Under the pieces are notes generated by a model. That model did not search any database and was not told where the DNA came from. It saw nothing but the letters and a program-made list of their open reading frames with translations. Made by a program: the position numbers and the translations under genes. This document shows positions 28,310-37,085 of a stretch of DNA of 64,000 nucleotides, piece after piece (position 1 is the first letter of the stretch; every line of letters starts with the position of its first letter). Origin of the DNA: Candidatus Omnitrophota bacterium (GTDB lineage Bacteria > Omnitrophota > Gorgyraeia > Velamenicoccales > Velamenicoccaceae); contig JACRLT010000026.1 in assembly GCA_016235185.1 (NCBI GenBank), forward strand, positions 1-64,000, in the 5' to 3' direction.

Positions 28310-28338
28310 TTGACAACCACTATTTCTTACTCTAAAAT
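28310..28338 (+). promoter_or_regulatory. Promoter for the CHASE2 gene, nearly leaderless
   Basis: TTGACA (28310-28315), a 17-bp spacer and TAAAAT (28333-28338). The predicted transcription start is only a few bases before ATG 28349, and no ribosome site fits between. Confidence 0.65.
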
Positions 28339-28348
28339 CATCTCTATC

Positions 28349-29530
28349 ATGAAATTCCTTCATAGAAAACTCTGCATTACCCTATTTAGTGTAGTCCTCT
28401 CGCTTTGCCTTTTTTCAATAGCGCCTTTTATTCCACAGGTTAAGGATTCCCATTGGAAACTTTATGATATCCTGCTTAGGACAAAAAATGTATTCCAGCC
28501 TGTGCCTGCGGTTATTAAAGATATTGTTCTTGTCACCATTGATAATGAAACCCTTAAAAATATGTCCCATAGCTGGCCATATCCTCGTTCCGCATTTGCC
28601 GGTGTTATTGAACAACTGATACGGGTAAAGGCCAAAGTTATTGCTATCGATTTTGTCTTTTTAGGTAAGACAACAGAATCAGAAGACGGTATTTTAACAT
28701 CTGTGTTTAAAAATATAAATATGATCGTCCTGGCCATGGGTCTTGGCGAAGACGGTTCTATGGGGCTTGCGACACCTCTTGAATTAGCTAAAGGGATATC
28801 CGCGGGAGTCGTAACAAAGATGCAGGATCATGACGGCGTGATCCGCAGGAATTTGACTTATCTTGTCAGTGAGCGTGATCCAAGGAAGGGATTCCTCTCC
28901 TGGGGTATGGGCATCCTAAAATCAACAGATCATATCGATCTCTCCACTCTGGCTGCCGAGGATTCCATAGTTTCTTTCCGTACTGCAGACAGCCAAGATT
29001 GGGCCATCCCGGTAGAACCAGTTACAAAATCATATCTGATCAATTACCGCGCGAATACATCTGATTTTGAAAGGGTATCATTTTACAATATTTTAAATGG
29101 AGATTTTAACCCTGCGAGTTTTAGAAATAAGATCATACTTATTGGTATTACTTCGGCGGTCCTGGGGGATCTGCATAACACGCCTATTGGCTGGCTGCCT
29201 GGCTTAACAGTCAATGCGAACGCCTTTTTGACTCTCTACACGAGGGATTTTTTAAAAGAGCTGCCGAGGGCAATAGAATTATTAGTAATTATACTTGGCG
29301 TTGTTTTGTCTTCCTTTTTTGCGGCTGCGTTTAAATTAAGACAAGCTTTGGCCGGCATAGCTTGTATAGTCATAGTTTTTTTTATCGCTAGCTACATTCT
29401 TCTTTCGAAGGGATTTGTTTGGAATTATGCTCTCTTTCCCCTCATTATTTTTGTCTGTCCTTTGGCAAGTAGAAAAATCTATTTTCTCTGGCAGGGTTAT
29501 GTCTACGCTTCGGAGAATTATTTGATTTAA
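28349..29530 (+). CDS. CHASE2-domain membrane protein without an effector domain
   Basis: 393 residues from ATG 28349, the first start downstream of the promoter (an upstream ATG at 28280 would precede it). One N-terminal helix, an extracytoplasmic CHASE2 domain (DIVLVTIDNETLKNM, WPYPRSAFAGVIEQL, VKAKVIAIDFVF, later NKIILIGIT...PGLTVNANAF), then three C-terminal helices and a stop. CHASE2 sensors usually continue into an adenylate cyclase, kinase or GGDEF domain; none is present. The next gene is a lipoprotein 2 bp downstream. Confidence 0.85.
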   Translation: MKFLHRKLCITLFSVVLSLCLFSIAPFIPQVKDSHWKLYDILLRTKNVFQPVPAVIKDIVLVTIDNETLKNMSHSWPYPRSAFAGVIEQLIRVKAKVIAIDFVFLGKTTESEDGILTSVFKNINMIVLAMGLGEDGSMGLATPLELAKGISAGVVTKMQDHDGVIRRNLTYLVSERDPRKGFLSWGMGILKSTDHIDLSTLAAEDSIVSFRTADSQDWAIPVEPVTKSYLINYRANTSDFERVSFYNILNGDFNPASFRNKIILIGITSAVLGDLHNTPIGWLPGLTVNANAFLTLYTRDFLKELPRAIELLVIILGVVLSSFFAAAFKLRQALAGIACIVIVFFIASYILLSKGFVWNYALFPLIIFVCPLASRKIYFLWQGYVYASENYLI

Positions 29531-29532
29531 CA

Positions 29533-30006
29533 GTGATAATGTGGTTAAATAAGTTAATGGACGAAACAGTGTATTTCAAAAGCAGTATCTTACCTAAAAA
29601 GCCCATAATAGTTGTATTATCATTCCTTTTATTTCTTATTATGTCGGCGTGCGGTGCCATCTTAAAGACGGAAATTACTTTAACGTCTGCGAAGATGGCA
29701 AAGTCAGTAGACGAACAGCTCATGCCGGTGGCCGTTACTAATATATTCCCTTCTGGAACCTCGAAAGTTTACTGTTGGTTTTCATGGAAGAATGCCAAGA
29801 AAAATATAACCCTTGCGGCACGTTGGACTTTTGTGACGGATGATATCGATATCCTTGATTCGAGTTTTACAATTCAACGCAAGGCCGGAACAGGAAGTGT
29901 CTCTATATCAATGCCTGAATCAAAAACTTTGCCTTCAGGAGAATATAGAGTTGATCTATTGTTGGGTAAGCGTATTTTAAGATCGCTGGCCTTTTCTGTG
30001 CGGTAA
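29533..30006 (+). CDS. Putative lipoprotein downstream of the CHASE2 protein
   Basis: 157 residues from GTG 29533 (an ATG two codons later is an alternative). A hydrophobic stretch ends in the lipobox-like LIMSAC near residue 40, after an unusually long N-terminal region (a later start is possible). The remaining beta-rich domain (YCWFSWKNAKKNITLAARW, SGEYRVDLLLGKRILRSL) resembles small extracellular beta-sandwiches. Cotranscription with the CHASE2 gene is likely; it converges on tpsA. Confidence 0.65.
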   Translation: MIMWLNKLMDETVYFKSSILPKKPIIVVLSFLLFLIMSACGAILKTEITLTSAKMAKSVDEQLMPVAVTNIFPSGTSKVYCWFSWKNAKKNITLAARWTFVTDDIDILDSSFTIQRKAGTGSVSISMPESKTLPSGEYRVDLLLGKRILRSLAFSVR

Positions 30007-30010
30007 TCCT

Positions 30011-33000
30011 CTATCGCCTTCCTTTTATCCCTGCCTCTATCTTTGTCTCTAAAATAGGTTTCTCGGCGCCCAGCGGTATGCCAAGGTCATATGTGGGTAT
30101 GACCTTTTGGCCTTCGGGGAAGGCTACCTTAATATTAGCAGAGTCTGATAGTTCCTCAAAAGATATCGGGCTTGTAGTCATCCGTATTGTTGAGGTGACG
30201 CCTTCAAACATCGAATCTACTGATGTCGGTAAAAGATCCTGTGTATTGGCGCCTAAAAATGTCTCTTTGGTCAAAGGTGTCGATGTCTGGGCTGACGGTA
30301 GAATGCCTGTAAAGCTTTCGGTTATATCTTGCGGCACTGCGGCCTCTGATGTGACACCGCTAAAGTTTTCGGGTTGCTTGGCCTGGGATGTTGTTGCTAT
30401 GCCCTCAAAGACTTCAGGGGTGATGCTTTCAGGCAAGGCCTGTGAGCCTTGAGCGCCTTCAAAAGAAGCTCGAGGCAGGACAACTGGTACTTGAGGCATT
30501 GTAATGGGTATTGCTACTGGCGCCGGGCCCATGGGTGTTGCGAGCATAGAGATGAGGTTCAAGGGCGGCGGTGTCAAAAGGCTTTGGGGCATGGCAGGCA
30601 TTGAATTATAAAGGTTGCTCTCCCCCTGCTCCAAAGAGCTTCTGATAGCTGCCTGGCCTACATGCGGCGAGAGGCCGCCATTTACAAATACAAATCCCGG
30701 TATAGAGTTTGAGAAGCTGTAGTTACCCGAGCCTGATATTGATACAGAGACATTGTCCTGCATCTGTGATGCCGAGATAGTCAATGTGCCTGATACAGAA
30801 GTTATGACAGGGCTGCCTAAAGAGCCTACAGAGCCGTTTACCGCAAGTATGACGTCCTCGCCCTCCAGGATGCCTGTGGATGAGCCTGTCAAGTCGCCTG
30901 ATATGGTTATTGTAGAGCTTCCTGCGTTAAGTGTGCCGTTTAAGGCAACGTCGCCTGTTACTGTCAGAGGTTGTCCCCCTGTTGAAACACTCCCGCCTTC
31001 TTGAACTGTCAACTCTGTCAGGGTCTCTGAACCACCTAACACAGGCTCAAAAGGTGTACCGCTAGGTATCACTACTGTGTCTGTTGAGGAAGGTACTAAA
31101 CCTAAGTCCCAATTGGCTGCGTTGTTCCAGTCGCCTGATACAGTGCCTGTCCACGTATAGACTGTGCCGTTAGCGCTCAATATCCAGTTAGTGGTAGTGC
31201 CGTTCAATGTTGAACCTGTGCCTTTTGCTACCAACGCTAGGCCTAAAGACGCATCGTTATTGGTGACTGTGACATTGTCCAGGTTTTGGGTTGCCCCTGC
31301 CTGTAACGTTAACTTAGGCACAGCCCCTGCACCAGTATCGTTTAAGACGATAGGATTGCCTGATGTACCTGTTAAGGTCAAGTCATGCGTGATCGTCTGG
31401 GTCGTGCCGCGCGTTAGACTTAAAGTCTTACCTGCTGTTATTGAAGCCAGATTATAGAAGGTGGTTGAGCCAGAGATGACAGAGGTGCCGGTGCCGCTAA
31501 AAGTGACGGTTGACGTTGACGGCGTGAAGCTCGTGACGCCCGACCAGTTACCGACGATGTTAATCGCGGCTGCGCCTGTTGCGGTTAAGGTGCCGACGGT
31601 GAAGTTGCCGTCAATGTCTAAGGTACCTGTTGAGATCGTGATGGTGCCGGAATTAGCGGCATTGCCTGTGACGCTTAAGGTATTGGCGCCTATGGCAAGG
31701 GTACTTGAGGCGTTATTGGTTAAGGCGCCTGAGACAGTTGTTGTGCCTGTGCCGAGCGTATACGTAGGTGTGCCTGAAGCAGGCGTGAGTGTTAAGTTTT
31801 GGTAATTGACCGCAGCTACAGTAGCCGATGTGCTATTGGTATAGACCACGGTGGAACCTGTGCCTTTGTTAAAGGCACCGGAAGAGTTGATAGTCAGAGG
31901 TGTTCCTGTGCCTGTCAAGGTTAAGGTATAAGACCCTGCGCCCAAGTTAAAGGTTGTGCCATTACCTATATTTAGCGAGGAAACCGTCAAATCATCCGTC
32001 ATGGTGACAGTGGTTGTGCCTGAAGTGGCTACAGCACCCAGGTCATTAGGCGTAGCATTGGCATCAGAGGCGTTCTGTGTGGTACCGTCAAAGGTAAGCG
32101 TGCCTGTGCCTTTGGTCCACGTAGCGCCTGAACTAATAGAGAGATTGCCGGAGATATTGAAATTGGCCTTGTTTGCTGTAACTGTACCGATTGAGAACGT
32201 CAAATTACCATTGACATCTATTGTGCCTGCTGTGCTGCTGGGGCCGGTGATAGTGCCGCCGGAAATCGTCAGGCCGCCATTGAAGCTTGCGCCAGTACCA
32301 CCGCCATAGCTTGAAATAGCCAAGCTGCCGCCGCTGACAGTGGCAAGGCCTGTCACTGTGAGGCCTGTTCCTGAATTTTGAAAATCAATAGTGCCGGAAG
32401 AATTCGTAAATGTACCGGTTACCGAGAGGTCATCAATAGGACGCATCGTGCTTGCACCGGAATGAGCCAGGTTATAAAAGTTTTGGTAATTGTTAGTTAT
32501 ATCCTGGAAGCCGGAGGACTTATTAAAATCAACTGTTGAGGATCCGGCGGTGAAGGTATCATTGTTCGTCCAGTTGCCGCCTACATACCATGTAGATGTA
32601 TTAGCGGTGATGGAATTATTTCCGGAGCCATTGTAAATCGTGACATTGCCGTTTATATCTATTGTGGATGAGCCGCAGATTAGTTTGCCGTAAAAGGTAT
32701 TGGGGTCTCCTATAACTAAAGCGCCGGCAGTAATACTAAGATTATTGGTATTGAGCGTCCCGTAAAACCCAAAATTCCCGTTTTTGTCGTAAATATACAG
32801 GGTCTTACTGCCTAAATTAAGGCTGGTCCCGCCACCTAAAACACCGGTGGCTGAGGCGGTTGCACCGTTTACAGCCAAATCACAGTCATAAGTGCGGGCA
32901 GTTACCGGAGCAGCTGTGCTTCCGCTAACCGCAAAATATTCAAAATATCCTGCGCCAGTGATTGTGCCGGTAGTGGAAATATGCGGGCTGCTGTCATTAA

Positions 33001-36000
33001 TCATCCGAACAAGGTTGGCGTTGGTTGGAATGGTAAGCGTGGCGCCTGTTCCTAAGGTTAAATTTCCGGCAGTGGCACTGTTTCCATTTGGAGTCATGAA
33101 GGTATGACTATAAAGAGTAAGGCTAGCGTTAGTCCCAAGAACTATATCATTGGCAATAAGAATGGGTATGCTCCCTGCGCCGTGCACGAAAGTAACACTT
33201 GCCCCATCACCTATAGTAAGATTATAAACCTGGGGTACGCTCCAACTGCCCTTATAGGTAAAGGTCTTACTACTGCCAGTCATCTTCACCGTACTCGTCC
33301 CATACGTAAACGTGCCTGCGCTTGAATCCCAGTTACCGCCTACGGTGATGGTTGAGCTGTTGGCCGTAAACGTGCCTGCAATTGTGACATTGCCAGTCAC
33401 AGATAGGTTCCTGTCTGTAGTGCCGCTGTCTTTGGTAGTGAAGGTGCCAGCGGTTAAGGCATAGTTGCCGCCTACGGTAAGGTTAGCTGTAGGCAATCTG
33501 AATGTATCTGTAGCGCCGTCCGTTGAATTAATGGTAAGGTTATTATAAGACCAGTTCTTTATATCATAGGTATCTGCCGCTGAATCACCGTCTCCTGTAT
33601 AGGTGACTGTTCCGCCTATTGATTGAGGCGCGCTGCCTGGGATGGACACTGATTCAGAGCCTCTAAGCTTTAAGGTGCCGTTATTGGTCAATGTTGTTGA
33701 GACGGTCAGGCCTTGACCAGCAAGGCTTAAAGTGGCGTTGGAGTTGATGGTCAATGTCCCTGATACCGTTAGAGCACCAGCTAAAGACACGTCAGCTGAC
33801 GTGTTAGCGATGGTCAAGTTATTGAAAGATTGAGCATTGGGAGTTATGGCCTGGGTTGAGGTGCCGTTGAAGGTGACGGTGGAGGTGTTGGCAGTAAAGG
33901 TGTCATTATTGGTCCAGTTGCCGGAGACATACCATGTAGAAGAGCCGGCTGTTATGGAGTTAGTGCCGCTGGCGTCAGAAGCATAAATGGTAACATTGCC
34001 ATTGATAGTAATGGTGCCGGAGCCGGCGATGAGTTGGGAATACTGACTGGTATAGCCCGAATCACCCACAACCAAGGCACCTGCTGTAATATTTCGATTT
34101 TCCTGGCTGTTATCCAGAATAACAGTAAAATTACTATATGTAAGGCCAGTTTTAATAGTTAATGTTCCCCCGACCGTCAAGTTTCCCCCGGTAATATAGG
34201 TATAATTTATAGTAGTATTTCCAGTGGTCAAGATCGTTAAATCTCCTTGATAATTCGCGGCTGTGATAGGAACTCCGGGAGCGCCACCATCACTATTAAA
34301 GAGGTCGAAAATATAGGTTGCTATTGAAATAGTGCCGTCTAAGATAACAACTCGAGCAGGAGTAGTAACACTATTAACGCGTTGCCTAAATGTTCCGGAC
34401 CCGCTTAATACCCCGCCTGCATTTAAGGTAAAATTTGCGTTCGATAAGATTAATACCTTGGATGCCGCGACATTAAGCGTGCCGGAGATAATAAGAGTGC
34501 CGCCACTCGCCACACCAAAACTACTTTGTGCGGTAATAACCGCTCCTGTATCTATGGTAAGCTTGTAAAAGTTGCTTGCGGTAGTAAGGTTGTTGCTTGT
34601 TCCCGTCATCTTCACCGTGCTCGTCCCATTCGTGAACGTGCCTGTACTTGAATCCCAGTTGCCTGGGACGGTAATGGTATAGCTTCCTGCAGACAAGGTT
34701 CCGCCTGTACCTATGGTGAGATTGCCAGTAGCGCCCAAAGAGGTATCTAACGTCAGATTCCCGCCAAGCGTTAAACTGCAGGTCTGGGTGCCTCCGATAG
34801 TCAGGGAACCAATGGTGTAAGTGGTGGACGTTGTGACTGCGGCTGAAGCCAGATCGATCGTCACTACGTAATTAGCGTCATTAGGTACGTTGCCGCCTGA
34901 CCAGTTGGCGCCTGTACCCCAGCTATTGCCTGAACCGCCTATCCAGGAGACAGAGATCGTGTCATCGGGGTTATAGATAAAGCCGCCATTTTTGGAAATA
35001 ATGGTGGCCTGTCTGACATCGATATTGCCGCATGTCCAGAGGGTAACATCGCCTTCTGGGGCGGTAATTGTGCCAAAAACGTCAATATTGCCTTTGTTTG
35101 TTTTGAGGGTAACAGAACCGCTTGTTGAGGCAAGCGTCGTATTCGAGGCTAAACTGATAGAACCATTGGGAGCTTCTAACGTGAGGGAGGTATTTGCAGA
35201 ATAAATTATCGCGCCAAATCCTTCCGGAGGCCCACGCACCAGGACCTGTGAGCCAAAGACCTGTGAATAAACGATATCTATGTTGCCGGCTAATCTGTTT
35301 AGGTATGTGGTATCTGCCAATAGGTATAGAGGATTTTCTATTGTGCCGAATTTATTGGCCTCTATTCTAATACTCTTTGCCTGCAATACCACGCCTGGTT
35401 CTGTGGTTATGGTGTTATTGCTTTTTAAGGTTAAGGCTGTTGTTACAGGATAGACTAATGATAGCCCATCCCCTTCCAAAGTGACGAAGCCGTCTTCTTG
35501 AGATGATCGCGTCAGATGAAGGTTATCGGCATTACGCCATACAGAGATAACAGGGCTGTCCACCTGCGTATCGATGTTTTGAGCTTTTAAGCTCACATCA
35601 GGGCCGCGTATCGGCGCACCTGAAGAGTTTGTAATATTGCCCAAAGGCGCATATAAGGCCAGGCTGCCTCCTGAATGAACAATCGAAGCCTGGATCAGGA
35701 TATCTTTTTCTATCGAGTTCAACGCAGTCGTCCCTATTAAGGTAAGGCTTAGAGGAACTGCTACATTGCCTTGTGTGGATTCAACAGTAATTGTGCCGTT
35801 GTTCTGGGCCTCTAATGTGCCGGATACTTTAATGTCTTTATTGGCTGTTATTCTTATCGTGCCGCCTTCTTGGACAAAACCTGTGGCACGGACAACACCT
35901 GTTGTATTGACCGCGCTTTCAAATATATCAGAAGCTGTCTGTGTTGTCATTACCACGTGAGCGGCTTCTATTGAGCCTGAATTTGCCACAGCATCTTTGA

Positions 36001-36673
36001 CTGATACGCCGTTTAAGTCATATACATTGCCTGAAGTCTCTTCATTTACTTCAACCTGTATTAAGCCGCGCGCATCAAAGCTTACTGTGGTCTTATCTCC
36101 AGAAGCCAAGTGTACTGTGCCTGCTGTTGCAACAATGACACCGGAATTATTGGCAGAACTGCCAATGAGCGCTACGTTGTCTGCTGTGATAGAGCCTTCA
36201 TTGGATACTTGGGCGAAAGGAGAATTTGCGGAGTGTTCAAAGATATAGTTGCCTGCTAAAAAGTTGTTGGTGGATATGTCAAGAGTTGAAGCCACAAGGC
36301 CCGCGGCATTGACTTGCGCGCTTTGGGCAAAGTAAATACCATTAGGATTGACCAAGAACAAAATACCATTGGCATTGAGGCCTCCCCAAATTGAGGTCCC
36401 ATTGAGGCCTGTGATACGGCTCAATACTGTGGAAGTTGATGTTGGCTGGAAGAAGTTCACTGTTTCATTAAGCGCTATGTCAAAAGAAGAAAAATTAATG
36501 ACTGCTTTGTCATCTGCTGTGATATTTAAAGTATTCGGGTCCGGTTGTTCAAAAGAAGCTGACCCTGACTCTACAGTTGGGTCAGAAGGCAAAGCAAGAA
36601 GACCCTGTGGCATGGTTAGCAGCAGAGAAAAAATAAAACCAAATGCTACTAAAATATATTTATTCTTGTGCAT
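30011..36673 (-). CDS. Giant two-partner secretion exoprotein (TpsA, FHA-like)
   Basis: 2220 residues from ATG 36673, preceded by GGAG; another ATG lies 18 bp upstream. A signal peptide (about 1-28) is followed by a TPS secretion domain with SSFDIALNETVNFFQP and the NPNGI motif (ILFLVNPNGIYFAQ). From about residue 590 to 1950 it is built of beta-strand repeats rich in Thr, Ser, Asn and Gly, recurring as STVTFNGTST, FYNLxI and TVSGTLTI variants, the pattern of a long beta-helix. The C-terminus is less repetitive and ends basic. Probably an adhesin or filament secreted through the TpsB at 37086. Confidence 0.88.
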   Translation of the reverse strand: MHKNKYILVAFGFIFSLLLTMPQGLLALPSDPTVESGSASFEQPDPNTLNITADDKAVINFSSFDIALNETVNFFQPTSTSTVLSRITGLNGTSIWGGLNANGILFLVNPNGIYFAQSAQVNAAGLVASTLDISTNNFLAGNYIFEHSANSPFAQVSNEGSITADNVALIGSSANNSGVIVATAGTVHLASGDKTTVSFDARGLIQVEVNEETSGNVYDLNGVSVKDAVANSGSIEAAHVVMTTQTASDIFESAVNTTGVVRATGFVQEGGTIRITANKDIKVSGTLEAQNNGTITVESTQGNVAVPLSLTLIGTTALNSIEKDILIQASIVHSGGSLALYAPLGNITNSSGAPIRGPDVSLKAQNIDTQVDSPVISVWRNADNLHLTRSSQEDGFVTLEGDGLSLVYPVTTALTLKSNNTITTEPGVVLQAKSIRIEANKFGTIENPLYLLADTTYLNRLAGNIDIVYSQVFGSQVLVRGPPEGFGAIIYSANTSLTLEAPNGSISLASNTTLASTSGSVTLKTNKGNIDVFGTITAPEGDVTLWTCGNIDVRQATIISKNGGFIYNPDDTISVSWIGGSGNSWGTGANWSGGNVPNDANYVVTIDLASAAVTTSTTYTIGSLTIGGTQTCSLTLGGNLTLDTSLGATGNLTIGTGGTLSAGSYTITVPGNWDSSTGTFTNGTSTVKMTGTSNNLTTASNFYKLTIDTGAVITAQSSFGVASGGTLIISGTLNVAASKVLILSNANFTLNAGGVLSGSGTFRQRVNSVTTPARVVILDGTISIATYIFDLFNSDGGAPGVPITAANYQGDLTILTTGNTTINYTYITGGNLTVGGTLTIKTGLTYSNFTVILDNSQENRNITAGALVVGDSGYTSQYSQLIAGSGTITINGNVTIYASDASGTNSITAGSSTWYVSGNWTNNDTFTANTSTVTFNGTSTQAITPNAQSFNNLTIANTSADVSLAGALTVSGTLTINSNATLSLAGQGLTVSTTLTNNGTLKLRGSESVSIPGSAPQSIGGTVTYTGDGDSAADTYDIKNWSYNNLTINSTDGATDTFRLPTANLTVGGNYALTAGTFTTKDSGTTDRNLSVTGNVTIAGTFTANSSTITVGGNWDSSAGTFTYGTSTVKMTGSSKTFTYKGSWSVPQVYNLTIGDGASVTFVHGAGSIPILIANDIVLGTNASLTLYSHTFMTPNGNSATAGNLTLGTGATLTIPTNANLVRMINDSSPHISTTGTITGAGYFEYFAVSGSTAAPVTARTYDCDLAVNGATASATGVLGGGTSLNLGSKTLYIYDKNGNFGFYGTLNTNNLSITAGALVIGDPNTFYGKLICGSSTIDINGNVTIYNGSGNNSITANTSTWYVGGNWTNNDTFTAGSSTVDFNKSSGFQDITNNYQNFYNLAHSGASTMRPIDDLSVTGTFTNSSGTIDFQNSGTGLTVTGLATVSGGSLAISSYGGGTGASFNGGLTISGGTITGPSSTAGTIDVNGNLTFSIGTVTANKANFNISGNLSISSGATWTKGTGTLTFDGTTQNASDANATPNDLGAVATSGTTTVTMTDDLTVSSLNIGNGTTFNLGAGSYTLTLTGTGTPLTINSSGAFNKGTGSTVVYTNSTSATVAAVNYQNLTLTPASGTPTYTLGTGTTTVSGALTNNASSTLAIGANTLSVTGNAANSGTITISTGTLDIDGNFTVGTLTATGAAAINIVGNWSGVTSFTPSTSTVTFSGTGTSVISGSTTFYNLASITAGKTLSLTRGTTQTITHDLTLTGTSGNPIVLNDTGAGAVPKLTLQAGATQNLDNVTVTNNDASLGLALVAKGTGSTLNGTTTNWILSANGTVYTWTGTVSGDWNNAANWDLGLVPSSTDTVVIPSGTPFEPVLGGSETLTELTVQEGGSVSTGGQPLTVTGDVALNGTLNAGSSTITISGDLTGSSTGILEGEDVILAVNGSVGSLGSPVITSVSGTLTISASQMQDNVSVSISGSGNYSFSNSIPGFVFVNGGLSPHVGQAAIRSSLEQGESNLYNSMPAMPQSLLTPPPLNLISMLATPMGPAPVAIPITMPQVPVVLPRASFEGAQGSQALPESITPEVFEGIATTSQAKQPENFSGVTSEAAVPQDITESFTGILPSAQTSTPLTKETFLGANTQDLLPTSVDSMFEGVTSTIRMTTSPISFEELSDSANIKVAFPEGQKVIPTYDLGIPLGAEKPILETKIEAGIKGRR

Positions 36674-36884
36674 TGTTCGTTTGCTCCACATCAGGCACCA
36701 GGCGCAACCCAGTCAAAAACTTGGAACGTATGCCGTTCTTGTCTTCAATGAATAAGCGGCACAGATAGTTTATGACCTCGCTAATATCCTTATTATGCTG
36801 GCTGCAGATGCCCTTCATCGTCATCTCTATTGTTTTTGGTGTCCTGCAACCTAAGAATCCGTCACAATGTTTCTTCTTTGGCAT
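36660..36884 (-). CDS. Small RHH-like protein upstream of tpsA
   Basis: 74 residues; a basic N-terminus and TPKTIEMTMKGICSQHNKD followed by ISEVINYLCRLFIED look like the strand-helix-helix of a ribbon-helix-helix DNA-binding protein. Its 3' end overlaps tpsA by 14 bp, so the two are translationally coupled. It could regulate the tps operon; no function is established. Its leader contains the structured element at 36891-36994. Confidence 0.6.
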   Translation of the reverse strand: MPKKKHCDGFLGCRTPKTIEMTMKGICSQHNKDISEVINYLCRLFIEDKNGIRSKFLTGLRLVPDVEQTNNAQE

Positions 36885-36890
36885 TTAAAG

Positions 36891-36994
36891 CTCCTTGATT
36901 TTGCAATTTTTGGTTCTATTCCTTACAAAATCAACCCCGAAGTCTATACCGAAAATATCGTAAGAAATTTTCGGTATGTGTAGACAAGGGGCCC
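36891..36994 (-). promoter_or_regulatory. Structured leader element, copy A (RHH gene/tpsA)
   Basis: Minus strand, 5' to 3': CCCC-TT-GTCTA, a variable hairpin (ATACCGAAAAT paired), TAGAC-TTC-GGGG, then TTGATTTTG, a 20-nt loop starting TAAGGAATA, CAAAATCAA and GGAG, then the ATG. Both stems (P1 and P2) differ in sequence from copies B-D at 45593, 48973 and 60323 but keep pairing. It lies between a promoter (37030-37057) and the gene, so it is a true 5' leader. Confidence 0.75.
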
Positions 36995-37029
36995 GGTTTT
37001 GGTTCTTTCCATTCCCTACCCACAATATA

Positions 37030-37057
37030 AGTATAACATATGTTGAACAGAAGTCAA
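37030..37057 (-). promoter_or_regulatory. Promoter for the RHH gene-tpsA transcript
   Basis: On the minus strand TTGACT (37052-37057), a 16-bp spacer and TATACT (37030-37035). It would start transcription near 37023 and give a leader of about 140 nt containing element A. It makes tpsA expression separable from tpsB. Confidence 0.65.
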
Positions 37058-37085
37058 TAAATTTTATTTGTGTAAGTAAAAAGAG

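Noticed and set aside
30078-36755. Many plus-strand open frames opposite tpsA
   Set aside because: They mirror the repetitive Thr/Ser/Val-rich tpsA sequence, have no ribosome sites or recognisable domains, and vary with the repeats; they are antisense artefacts.
36896-36988. Anti-Shine-Dalgarno switching between CTCCTTG and AAGGAG in the leader family
   Set aside because: Tempting in copies C and D, but copy A has CCCCTTG against CAAGGAG with a mismatch, and copy B has no AAGGAG at all, so it is not a conserved feature of the element.
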